Below, piece by piece: positions 24,728 through 32,634 of a DNA stretch of 64,000 bases. How positions within the stretch are numbered: position 1 is the stretch's first letter; each line of letters opens with the position of its first letter. The translations under genes and the position numbers were made by a program. Source of the DNA: Salinimicrobium gaetbulicola (lineage in GTDB: Bacteria > Bacteroidota > Bacteroidia > Flavobacteriales > Flavobacteriaceae); the NCBI RefSeq assembly GCF_042676025.1, contig NZ_JBHTJP010000032.1, forward strand, positions 372,001 to 436,000, in the 5' to 3' direction. Under the pieces are notes generated by a model that searched no databases, was not told the DNA's origin, and saw only the letters and a list, made by a program, of their open reading frames with translations.

Positions 24728-26128
24728 ATGAACACAGATTTTACCCCTTCTGAAGATAACATTCCAAAAATAATAGACCTTCAAAAAGCCTTTTTTGAAT
24801 CGGGAGGCACACGTGATGTTTCAGTCAGGATCGAAAAATTAAAACAGCTGAAGAAAGTAATTGAACGCAGAGAAGATGATATCTGCACAGCACTTCATAA
24901 TGATTTTCGAAAACCTGAATTTGAAACCATAGTTACCGAAACTTCGTTCATTATTAGTGAATTGAAGTACATCATCAAAAATCTTAAAAAGTGGGCGCAA
25001 CCGAAAAAGGTTTCAAGCACGCTTCTTAATTTTCCATCCAGGGATTTCATCTATTCAGAACCTTATGGCAACTGCCTGATCCTGGCTCCCTGGAATTATC
25101 CTTTCCAGTTAAAAGTTTCTCCTGCTATAGGCGCTATTGCTGCCGGAAACACGGTAGTTCTCAAACCAAGTGAATACTCTCCTTACACTTCTCAAATTGT
25201 GCAAGAGATCTTCGCGGAAGTCTTTTCTCCGGAATGGGTAAGCGTGGTGCAAGGGGAAGCGTCAGCTTCACAGAAATTACTGGAGCACAAATGGGATTAT
25301 GTTTTTTTCACCGGAAGCGTTCCTGTGGGCAGGATCGTCAATAAAGCCATTGCGCCTCATCTTACCCCGGCAACCCTTGAACTTGGCGGCAAAAGTCCGT
25401 GTCTCGTCCACAAATCAGCAAAGATCGACCTGGCAGCTAAAAGGATCGTTTGGGGAAAATTTGTCAATGCGGGACAAACCTGCATCGCCCCCGATTACCT
25501 TTTGATTGATTCTGAAGTAAAAGAAGAATTCTATTCTGCCGTCAAAAAGGAACTGAAATCTGCTTACGGTGACCATCCTAAATCCTCTCCTGACCTGGCA
25601 AGGATCGTCAACCAAAAGAACTTCGAACGCCTGGTCAATTTACTGGATAACGAAAACTGTATTATCGGCGGCGCTTCAGATGCTGACTCCCTGTACATAG
25701 CACCTACTCTACTGGACGAGCCTTCTCTGGATTCTGAAGTGATGAAAGATGAGATCTTTGGGCCTATTCTACCGGTGATCTCATATACTTCAGAAAAAGA
25801 AATTGGCGAGGTCATTAATAAATACCCTAAACCGCTTTCGTTGTATATTTTTTCCGAAGAGAAACGATTTTCAGAAGAGATCCTTCAAAAATTCAGTTTT
25901 GGAGGCGGCACCATAAATGACGTTCTGGTTCATATCGCAAACAAGAATCTACCTTTTGGAGGCGTAGGAAACAGCGGATTTGGGGCTTACCACGGTAAAT
26001 ATTCATTCGATACGTTCTCTCATAAAAAAAGCATAAGTAAACGAAGTACCTGGCTGGATCTCCCGTTTAAATATGCTCCTTATGGAAATAAAGTCAACCT
26101 GATCAAAAGGTTTTTGAAATATTTCTAG
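24728..26128 (+). CDS. Aldehyde dehydrogenase, class-3 type
   Basis: 466 residues from the ATG at 24728 (a TTG 24 nt upstream is also open). NAD(P)-dependent oxidation of aldehydes to acids. Catalytic residues: E218 in TLELGGKSP and C252 in NAGQTCIAP. Also visible are the PWNYPFQL cofactor segment, FTGSVPVGR, and the C-terminal LPFGGVGNSGFGAYHGKYSFDTFSHKKS block (given as the family's closing signature). The length and lack of an N-terminal extension match the ALDH3 group, which favours medium- and long-chain or aromatic aldehydes. The stop overlaps the convergent GNAT-nitrilase gene by 4 nt. Confidence 0.93.
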   Translation: MNTDFTPSEDNIPKIIDLQKAFFESGGTRDVSVRIEKLKQLKKVIERREDDICTALHNDFRKPEFETIVTETSFIISELKYIIKNLKKWAQPKKVSSTLLNFPSRDFIYSEPYGNCLILAPWNYPFQLKVSPAIGAIAAGNTVVLKPSEYSPYTSQIVQEIFAEVFSPEWVSVVQGEASASQKLLEHKWDYVFFTGSVPVGRIVNKAIAPHLTPATLELGGKSPCLVHKSAKIDLAAKRIVWGKFVNAGQTCIAPDYLLIDSEVKEEFYSAVKKELKSAYGDHPKSSPDLARIVNQKNFERLVNLLDNENCIIGGASDADSLYIAPTLLDEPSLDSEVMKDEIFGPILPVISYTSEKEIGEVINKYPKPLSLYIFSEEKRFSEEILQKFSFGGGTINDVLVHIANKNLPFGGVGNSGFGAYHGKYSFDTFSHKKSISKRSTWLDLPFKYAPYGNKVNLIKRFLKYF

Positions 26129-27657
26129 CCCTTCTTAAGTTTCAAAGAATACAGGTCCTTTCTGCGATCAGTAAGGTTACGCACACTTCCAAAGGTGTGG
26201 AGTTCCTTCAATAGATCGAGGTCTACATCTACCAATAAAGTGCTTTCTGTGTTAGGGGTAGCTTCGGCTTTAATTCCGTTAACAGGGAAAGCGAAATCTG
26301 AAGGGGTGAAAACCGCACTTTGCGCATATTGAATATCCATGTTGTTCACTTTTGGCAAGTTTCCTACTGAACCGGCAATAGCGACATAACACTCATTTTC
26401 GACCGCCCTGCTCTGTGCGCACAACCTAACCCTGGAATATCCATTCTGAGTATCGGTCATAAATGGCACGAACAAGATATTCATTCCCTGGTCTGCCAGT
26501 ATCCTGGAAACTTCCGGGAATTCCACATCATAACATATTAGAACCCCTATCTTTCCGCAGTCGGTATCCATGGTTTTCAGTTTGGAGCCTCCTTTCATTC
26601 CCCAGGCAGAAGCTTCGGCAGGAGTGATATGCAATTTTTCATAACGCTCATAACTTCCATCCCTGCGGCATAAATAACCCACATTGTACATGTGCTCTCC
26701 AATGTTCTGAGGCATGCTTCCCGTGATGATATTAATGTTATAAGTTATGGCAAAATCCACAAAGGTTTCCAGTAGTTTATCTGTATAAGATGCCAGAGAT
26801 CGGATGGCTTCGGCTTCATTTAAATGATTGTATTCTGCCATTAACGGGGCATTAAAGAGCTCTGGAAACATGATGAAATCACTCTGGTAATCACTCACAG
26901 CGTCAACGAAGAACTCCAGCTGCGAAACCAGCGCGTCAAAGTTCTTAAACAGTCTCATTTGCCACTGCACTAAACCAAGTCTCACCACCTTCTTTGGGGT
27001 AAATATGAGCTTGTCAGGTTTAGAATAGTATATGTTATTCCACTCCATAAGGGTCGCGAACTCCTTACTGGCGAAATCGCCGGCAAGATACCCCTTGATC
27101 ACCTTTTTTACGTGGAAGTCGTTAGAAAGCTGGAAAGAAAGCACAGGGTCATGTATTTCCTTAACTTTTACTTTCTCAATATACTGCTTGGGAGTAAGCT
27201 CTTCGGCAAATTTTGAATAGTTAGGTATTCTACCTCCAAAAATGATAGATTTCAAATTCAGCTGCTCACAAAGTTCTTTTCGGGCCTCATATAATCTCCT
27301 CCCAAGTCTCATTCCGCGGTATTCGGGATGAATAAAAACATCTATTCCGTATAATACATCTCCGTTCTTAGTGTGCGTCGAGAAATTTTCACCACCCGTG
27401 ATCTGTTCATAGGTGTGATTGTCATCGTACTTGTCATAATCAACGATGATAGACAAGGCACAACCCGCGATCTTTTCATCAATGATAATACAGAACTGGC
27501 CTTCCGGGAATTTCTTTATCAGGTTTTTGATCTCCTGCTCGCTCCAATATTCGTTAGCCAGGGTGGCATAACTCTCTATCATGGAGATCTTCAATTCCTT
27601 ATAATCCTTTACGCTGAGGTTGCGCAGCTCTATTTTTGCAGAATCTATCACTGTCAA
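26125..27657 (-). CDS. GNAT acetyltransferase-nitrilase fusion
   Basis: 510 residues. Residues ~8-200 are a GNAT domain (DVFIHPEYRGMRLGRRLYEARKEL at about 106-129 is the acetyl-CoA-binding loop and helix). Residues ~225-505 are a carbon-nitrogen hydrolase of the nitrilase superfamily with the full E-K-C triad: E266 in FPELFNAP, K341 in YEKLHITP, C375 in GVLICYDVEFPE. The fusion is widespread in Bacteroidota. The reaction is unknown; an amidase acting on the acetyltransferase product or substrate is a natural guess. The gene has a 260-nt AT-rich upstream region and overlaps the convergent aldehyde dehydrogenase stop by 4 nt. Confidence 0.9.
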   Translation of the reverse strand: MTVIDSAKIELRNLSVKDYKELKISMIESYATLANEYWSEQEIKNLIKKFPEGQFCIIIDEKIAGCALSIIVDYDKYDDNHTYEQITGGENFSTHTKNGDVLYGIDVFIHPEYRGMRLGRRLYEARKELCEQLNLKSIIFGGRIPNYSKFAEELTPKQYIEKVKVKEIHDPVLSFQLSNDFHVKKVIKGYLAGDFASKEFATLMEWNNIYYSKPDKLIFTPKKVVRLGLVQWQMRLFKNFDALVSQLEFFVDAVSDYQSDFIMFPELFNAPLMAEYNHLNEAEAIRSLASYTDKLLETFVDFAITYNINIITGSMPQNIGEHMYNVGYLCRRDGSYERYEKLHITPAEASAWGMKGGSKLKTMDTDCGKIGVLICYDVEFPEVSRILADQGMNILFVPFMTDTQNGYSRVRLCAQSRAVENECYVAIAGSVGNLPKVNNMDIQYAQSAVFTPSDFAFPVNGIKAEATPNTESTLLVDVDLDLLKELHTFGSVRNLTDRRKDLYSLKLKKG

Positions 27658-27845
27658 TTTTTTTACGAAGATATTGCTTTAAATGCTTGTTTTAAAATGA
27701 ATAATACAGTGTAAAAATCAGTTTGGAAATTATTTAACCCTTTTAAATAAAATTCTAAATTTTTTTAACTCTGTAAGACAAATTTTACAACATAAAAACC
27801 GTAAACACTTTAGAATTCATTATTTTAGCACTCCTTAAATGGAAT

Positions 27846-27912
27846 GGGTGTCAAATTACTTCGCGGACTTAATTAGTGTAGGGTTAAATTGGAGTCTTAG
27901 AAGATGACACCC
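27846..27912. repeat. 8-bp inverted repeat next to the 5-oxoprolinase operon end
   Basis: GGGTGTCA (27846-27853) and TGACACCC (27905-27912) are perfect inverted copies 51 nt apart, immediately beyond the pxpC stop. Role unknown; it is too widely spaced for a simple terminator. Confidence 0.25.
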
Positions 27913-27917
27913 TCCTT

Positions 27918-28757
27918 TTACAGGAGATCAAACCTGATCTTTTCACCCGTCACTTTCTGCGCTAAGGTGTTTAAACCATTTTCTGATAACTGAAGAATTC
28001 TTGGATAGCCCCCTGTAGTTTGTCCATCTCTCATTAGAGCGATCAATTTTCCCGAAGGAGTCAACTGCACTGTTCCCGGCAGAACCGGCCCTGTCAAAAT
28101 TGGCTCCAGTGAATTCTCGAGGATTTCACCGAATTGAATTCCCATACGATTGTTGTTTTGGTCCAGGGAAAATTCATCATTAAATAATCTCCTCCTCTGC
28201 GCTTCGGAAAGATTCTCGAATTCAGGCCCTTGGAAGGCTTCAACAAATTTAGAGTTTATGTAGTCTGGGGTTTTTATTCCGGAGTAATTATCAGGGAAAC
28301 TATCTCCCCCGGATTCATACGGAATTTTCATCCCTTTTTCTATTTTTAAATACCCGGTCAATCCGTCATACCAACTCCGGCTATTCAACACCTTTTCAGA
28401 TCTAAAGCCCCCTTTGACCGCGAGATAGCTCCTGCAGCCGTAAATCCTTTTCCTAAAACTCAGGATCTGATCCTTGAAAATAGTATATGCTTTATTATTT
28501 TCTATAGGTTGCCCATTTATGGCAGGAGAAAGATGAGCGCCGGTTACTGCTATTTGGGTTTCTTCAGAAAAAGACAGCCTCGGCCCCATTTGAGTAATTT
28601 CCAGAACAGCCGCATCCTTAGGATTTTTCAGTAAAAGATTCGCAACCCGGAAAGCATTACTATCCATCGCTCCACTAACCGGAACTCCGTACTCCATAAA
28701 TCCAAAGCGACCCAGATCCTGAATACTGGAAAATAACCCCGGATGCAGAACTTCCAT
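27918..28757 (-). CDS. pxpC: 5-oxoprolinase subunit C
   Basis: 279 residues from the ATG at 28757, where the sequence MEVLHPGLFSSIQDLGRFGF matches the start of the KipA/YbgK family; the frame is open for 14 more codons inside pxpB, with other ATGs at 28766 and 28769. With PxpA and PxpB it hydrolyses 5-oxo-L-proline to glutamate at the cost of ATP. Typical blocks: GVPVSGAMDSNAFRVANLL, ITQMGPRLSF, AVKGGFRSEKVLNSRSWYDG and SGKLIALMRDGQTTGGYPRI. The stop of pxpB lies 1 nt before this ATG (TGA-A-ATG), so translation is coupled. Last gene of the DUF2891-Nramp-pxpA-pxpB-pxpC series. Confidence 0.93.
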   Translation of the reverse strand: MEVLHPGLFSSIQDLGRFGFMEYGVPVSGAMDSNAFRVANLLLKNPKDAAVLEITQMGPRLSFSEETQIAVTGAHLSPAINGQPIENNKAYTIFKDQILSFRKRIYGCRSYLAVKGGFRSEKVLNSRSWYDGLTGYLKIEKGMKIPYESGGDSFPDNYSGIKTPDYINSKFVEAFQGPEFENLSEAQRRRLFNDEFSLDQNNNRMGIQFGEILENSLEPILTGPVLPGTVQLTPSGKLIALMRDGQTTGGYPRILQLSENGLNTLAQKVTGEKIRFDLL

Positions 28758-28758
28758 T

Positions 28759-29490
28759 TCAGCCATCATATCTTTCCGCTTTAAATTGGAAAGTTCCATT
28801 TTGAACCTCTTCAGAAATTTGCTGGTGCTCCTTAAGACCTATTGAATAAAATTTGATCTTATCACCTGCGGAAATCTCACAGGGAGGAATTGAATTTTTA
28901 TCAAAAAGAGCCACCGGAGAATTGCCTATAATTTGCCATCCGCCAGGACTGTTTTTTGGATAGATCCCGGTCTGCTGTTCACCTATTCCCACAGCACCTT
29001 TTTCAACCGATAAACGGGGCTGATATTTTCTTGAACAATGAAGCTTTTTATTCAGTCCGCCCAGGTATAAAAAGCCGGGTAAAAATCCAATGAAATAAAC
29101 TGTATAAATCGGTTCGGAATGCAGGTCAATTATCTCGGTTTTTGACAGATCTTTTTCAGCTGAAAGGAAGTTCATATCAAGTCCGAATTTATCATCATAA
29201 CACACGGGAATATGATAGAGACTCCTTTCAATTTTATTCTGTATATTCGCTTCATTAATCAGGTTCTTTAACCGCGAAACCTCTCCATAGACATCCTCTA
29301 TTACAGAACTGTAATTTATTAATAATGAATTATATGCGTTTATGACTTCAACCTTTTCTTTAAGTAAGTAATTTTGGATTATTTTTTTGAGAGCCAGTAA
29401 TTTTTCCAGCAAATTTTCATTGATAGCAGGTTCAAATTCAATCAAAATTGACCGCCCACCCATTTGTCTTATCCTTGGAAAATCTTTCAT
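28759..29490 (-). CDS. pxpB: 5-oxoprolinase subunit B
   Basis: 243 residues of the KipI/YbgJ family. The signature GFLPGFLYLGGL (about 135-146) and the PRLSVEKGAVGIGEQQTGIYP and NSPGGWQIIG blocks are intact; the latter two hold the active-site Arg/Gln/Gly of the cyclophilin-like fold. It overlaps pxpA by 4 nt (ATGA) and is followed immediately by pxpC. In B. subtilis the homologue KipI also inhibits the sporulation kinase KinA, which has no meaning here. Confidence 0.95.
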   Translation of the reverse strand: MKDFPRIRQMGGRSILIEFEPAINENLLEKLLALKKIIQNYLLKEKVEVINAYNSLLINYSSVIEDVYGEVSRLKNLINEANIQNKIERSLYHIPVCYDDKFGLDMNFLSAEKDLSKTEIIDLHSEPIYTVYFIGFLPGFLYLGGLNKKLHCSRKYQPRLSVEKGAVGIGEQQTGIYPKNSPGGWQIIGNSPVALFDKNSIPPCEISAGDKIKFYSIGLKEHQQISEEVQNGTFQFKAERYDG

Positions 29491-30227
29491 GAACTATGCG
29501 CAATTTTCACATCGAGTTCCCTGAATTTTTGATGAAGATATTTCAGGATATCAACCGCATCTGGAGTGTCACTGTGAAGGCAAAAAGTGGTTGCCAGGCA
29601 ATCTATTTTTTCACCATTTAAACAGGTGATTTTACGGTCGTGAAACATGGAAAAAAGGTGTTTGAAAACGGCTTCTTTTTGGGTGATCAAAGCTTCCGAA
29701 TTTAATCTTGAAACAAGGCTGCGATCGGGGTTATAATTTCGGTCTGCAAACGCCTCATAGATCACCTGAATTTGTCCTTCTGCCATACGTGCGATGACAG
29801 AGTTTTCCGGAGCATACAACATCAAAGGATCATCGAATTCCTGAATGGTGTCTATTATAATCGCGGCGATCTTTTCGTCTTTTTGAGCATCATTATATAA
29901 TGCACCATGAGGCTTCACATGCAGGAGGTTTGCCCCTTCAGCTTCGGCGATCTGTTTTAAACTTAAAATTTGTGCCATTAATGACCTTTTAAGTTCCTTT
30001 GGATCGATCTTCATACTTATCCTTCCGAAGTTCTCCTTATCTGGATAAGAAGGATGAGCACCGATCTCGACATTATGCTCCATGGCAAGATCTACAGTGT
30101 GATGCATTGACTCAATGGTCCCGGCATGGCCTCCGCAAGCAATATTACAGGCAGAAATAAGAGGCATGAGCTCCTTATCATACTCCCCTCCTTCTCCAAG
30201 ATCGCAGTTGATATGAATCTTTTTCAT
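29487..30227 (-). CDS. pxpA: 5-oxoprolinase subunit A (LamB/YcsF family)
   Basis: 246 residues. The N-terminal INCDLGEGGEYDKELMPLI, then ACNIACGGHAG, and EIGAHPSYPDKENFGR are the diagnostic metal-site blocks of the LamB/YcsF family, which provides the hydrolytic part of the bacterial 5-oxoprolinase. HVKPHGALYND and LATTFCLHSDTP are also present. It overlaps pxpB by 4 nt and lies 12 nt after the Nramp-type transporter, in one operon. The complex recycles 5-oxoproline formed spontaneously from glutamine and glutamate or released from peptides. Confidence 0.96.
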   Translation of the reverse strand: MKKIHINCDLGEGGEYDKELMPLISACNIACGGHAGTIESMHHTVDLAMEHNVEIGAHPSYPDKENFGRISMKIDPKELKRSLMAQILSLKQIAEAEGANLLHVKPHGALYNDAQKDEKIAAIIIDTIQEFDDPLMLYAPENSVIARMAEGQIQVIYEAFADRNYNPDRSLVSRLNSEALITQKEAVFKHLFSMFHDRKITCLNGEKIDCLATTFCLHSDTPDAVDILKYLHQKFRELDVKIAHSS

Positions 30228-30239
30228 TTAAACCGATTT

Positions 30240-31463
30240 TTAAAACCCTTGAAATACCGAGTATATTGATTTGGCACCAAGGAATACCGTAATTCCTATA
30301 ATTATTAATCCCAGCATATTCTGTCTGAGCGTATTGGTGTATTCTCCCATCACGGTGTTTTTGTTAACGACCCAGAAGAGGAAGATGGCTACCACCGGTA
30401 ACAATATTCCGTTTGCCACCTGGGCAAACTGTATGACCGCAACCGGTTTAAAACCCAATGAGGAAAAGAACATTCCTAGCAATAATACACTTGCCCAAAC
30501 CAATTTGAACCTTCTTGAATGTAAGCCTTTTTTCCATCCTAAACAACCCTGAACAACATATGCTGCAGCCAGAGGAGCGGTAATTGCTGAAGAAATTCCG
30601 GCAGAGAACAAGCCTATTGCAATGAACCAGGTTGCAAAGCTACCAAAAAGAGGTTCCAGGCCTTCAGCAAAGTCGGCTGCGCTATAAACATTGGTGATCC
30701 CTGAGGCTGCCGCGGTGACCACAATAGCCATGGATACCACACCTCCTAACAGGATGGCCCAAAAAAGCTCTTTCCGGGCAATTTTTAAAGCAGTGACTCC
30801 TTTCCATTTTTCACTAACCAGCGAAGCGTGTAAGAAGAGGTTATAGGGCACCACAGTGGTTCCAATCAGCGCCATGACCGTTAGGATACCAGCGTTTCCT
30901 TGCGACGGAAGGAATAATCCTCGTACCAGTTCCAAAAGATCGGGTTTCACGATAATAGCCGTGATCACAAATGAAAAGCTCATTATTCCAACCAGACCTA
31001 TAAAAATTTTCTCCAGAACCTTATAATTACCAATTGCGAGAATTCCGAAGGCAATCAGGCCAATTGAAAGGCTCCACAAATTTATGGAAATCGCACCGAA
31101 TTCGATCATGTAGGAAGGCAGGATCGCAGACATCCCTAAAACTGCGCCTGTTATATTACCAGCCTCATAAGCTGCATTGCCTAATACTATAGCGGCAAAG
31201 ATCAGTAAAATGGATAAGGTCCTGAAAATGGGGTTTTTGATCTCGTTTCTGATAACCTCACTTAACCCCTGACCTGTTATAATACCAAGACGCGCAGCCA
31301 TTTCCTGCAAAATCATACACGCGATAATAGATAATAACAACGCCCACAATAAGGCAAATTTGAATTCAACACCGGCCAGTGTACAGACCGTTACCGTACC
31401 GGGCCCAATAAATGCCGCGGAAACCAGCACCCCGGGACCTACATTTTTAAACCATTTTTTCAC
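30240..31463 (-). CDS. Nramp-fold transporter lacking the metal-binding residues; candidate 5-oxoproline permease
   Basis: 407 residues with about 11 membrane helices. The fold is that of Nramp/MntH: FIGPGTVTVCTLAG aligns with the helix-1 IDPGNFAT region and TTVVPYNLFLHASL with the helix-6 ATIMPHVIYLHSSL region of E. coli MntH. The residues that hold the metal in true Nramps are changed: helix-1 Asp to G20, Asn to T23, helix-6 Met to V205, His to Y207. It therefore should not be called a manganese/iron transporter. It lies 12 nt before pxpA and overlaps the DUF2891 gene by 4 nt. By context I infer uptake of 5-oxoproline or a related small solute; B. subtilis has a comparable Nramp-like gene (ycsG) next to ycsF. 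Confidence 0.85.
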   Translation of the reverse strand: MKKWFKNVGPGVLVSAAFIGPGTVTVCTLAGVEFKFALLWALLLSIIACMILQEMAARLGIITGQGLSEVIRNEIKNPIFRTLSILLIFAAIVLGNAAYEAGNITGAVLGMSAILPSYMIEFGAISINLWSLSIGLIAFGILAIGNYKVLEKIFIGLVGIMSFSFVITAIIVKPDLLELVRGLFLPSQGNAGILTVMALIGTTVVPYNLFLHASLVSEKWKGVTALKIARKELFWAILLGGVVSMAIVVTAAASGITNVYSAADFAEGLEPLFGSFATWFIAIGLFSAGISSAITAPLAAAYVVQGCLGWKKGLHSRRFKLVWASVLLLGMFFSSLGFKPVAVIQFAQVANGILLPVVAIFLFWVVNKNTVMGEYTNTLRQNMLGLIIIGITVFLGAKSIYSVFQGF

Positions 31464-32614
31464 TCTTTAACCTTAGATTCTTTTAAAGCATATACAGCGA
31501 AAGATCCAAGCCAGTGTCCGCCCTCGTAGGAATCACCTACCAAATTCGGGAAGGAATTTGATACATGCTGATTGGCAATGGTTTTCAAGTGGCCGTATCT
31601 TTCAGGGTATTGTTTAGCAAGACCATAGAGCGCCCATGCGCGACTAAAATTGAGTCCGTCGAGATGCACCAGTTTACCATCGGTTCTGTCTGAAACTACC
31701 GCAACTTCAAGAAGGAAATCCTCTTTCTTCAATTGTGGCATAAAATCTTCCATCCATAGTCGGAAAGCGTTTTCAGGAAGGACCCTGCGCATAATATCAA
31801 TTTCTGAAAAGCATGGAGAAAGAAAATCGAAACCGCTAGGTTCCCATGCCAATGGACAGTCATCATCTGTAAGGTAAAATTCCCTAGCACGGGTCTCGAT
31901 CATTTTTTGCAGTTCTTGCTTTTCAGTTGTCTTGGCATAATCATAAGCAAAAGCCATCGCGAATGCAGTATTGGAATGCTCACCTACCCTGATAGGATAT
32001 ACCAGTTTAGGCAGAAACTCTTTGAATTTTTGAGTAATCAGGGTTGTTAAAGGCTCCAGGTTATTTTCAAGTTCCCGTGCCAGAGGATCATCCCAGTTAT
32101 GGATCTCTTCTGCCAGCTTCAACACCCAGGCCCATCCATAAGTACGCTCAAAAGTTCCTTCCTGGGGGTTCTGAAAATATTTCACTTCGGCAAGTATATT
32201 CTCCTTGGAAAGAGATTCCTGAAGTTTATTTCTAATTTCCTCCTCTTTCTCCAGGTCGGGGAACTGTCTGATCAAACTAACTAGCGTCCAGTGTGCGTGA
32301 ACCGAAGAATGCCAGTCAAAACACCCGTAAAAAGCAGGATGTAGTTCGCTGGGTTCAGAGATTTCCTGTGCACTGGAAAGAGTTTGATTCAGTTTATTAG
32401 GATATTCAACATTGATACAATCCAACGGGAGTTGAGCTAAGGTATTTGCCTGACTCAAGGTCAGCTGAACAGGCTTTTGTCCTTCAATTACTGAAACCGC
32501 ATCATCTATTAAAGTAGAATCTTCTTCAGCCCCAATATTTTTTTCCGGACCTTCGTCACTTCCTTTACAACTTATCAAGGCCAATGTGGCCAGTATAAAA
32601 ACAATTCTTTTCAT
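31460..32614 (-). CDS. DUF2891 lipoprotein
   Basis: 384 residues. A lipobox (LALISC-KG) gives an acylated Cys at residue 16. The mature protein is helical, with the family's conserved GCFDWHSSVHAHW block (about 94-106), an HSNTAFAMAFAYDYA block and a C-terminal GDSYEGGHWLGSFAVYAL. DUF2891 has no established function; the fold is thought to be an alpha/alpha barrel-like helical repeat as in some glycan-active enzymes, but I cannot verify that. It overlaps the Nramp-like gene by 4 nt, so it belongs to the 5-oxoprolinase operon and may handle a precursor of the transported compound at the cell envelope. Confidence 0.85.
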   Translation of the reverse strand: MKRIVFILATLALISCKGSDEGPEKNIGAEEDSTLIDDAVSVIEGQKPVQLTLSQANTLAQLPLDCINVEYPNKLNQTLSSAQEISEPSELHPAFYGCFDWHSSVHAHWTLVSLIRQFPDLEKEEEIRNKLQESLSKENILAEVKYFQNPQEGTFERTYGWAWVLKLAEEIHNWDDPLARELENNLEPLTTLITQKFKEFLPKLVYPIRVGEHSNTAFAMAFAYDYAKTTEKQELQKMIETRAREFYLTDDDCPLAWEPSGFDFLSPCFSEIDIMRRVLPENAFRLWMEDFMPQLKKEDFLLEVAVVSDRTDGKLVHLDGLNFSRAWALYGLAKQYPERYGHLKTIANQHVSNSFPNLVGDSYEGGHWLGSFAVYALKESKVKE

Positions 32615-32634
32615 TAAAGTAGGTTTTATTTAAT

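Noticed and set aside
30240..31463. Calling the Nramp-fold gene a manganese/iron transporter (mntH)
   Set aside because: The metal-coordinating Asp and Asn of helix 1 and the Met and His of helix 6 are all replaced, and the gene is embedded in a 5-oxoprolinase operon.
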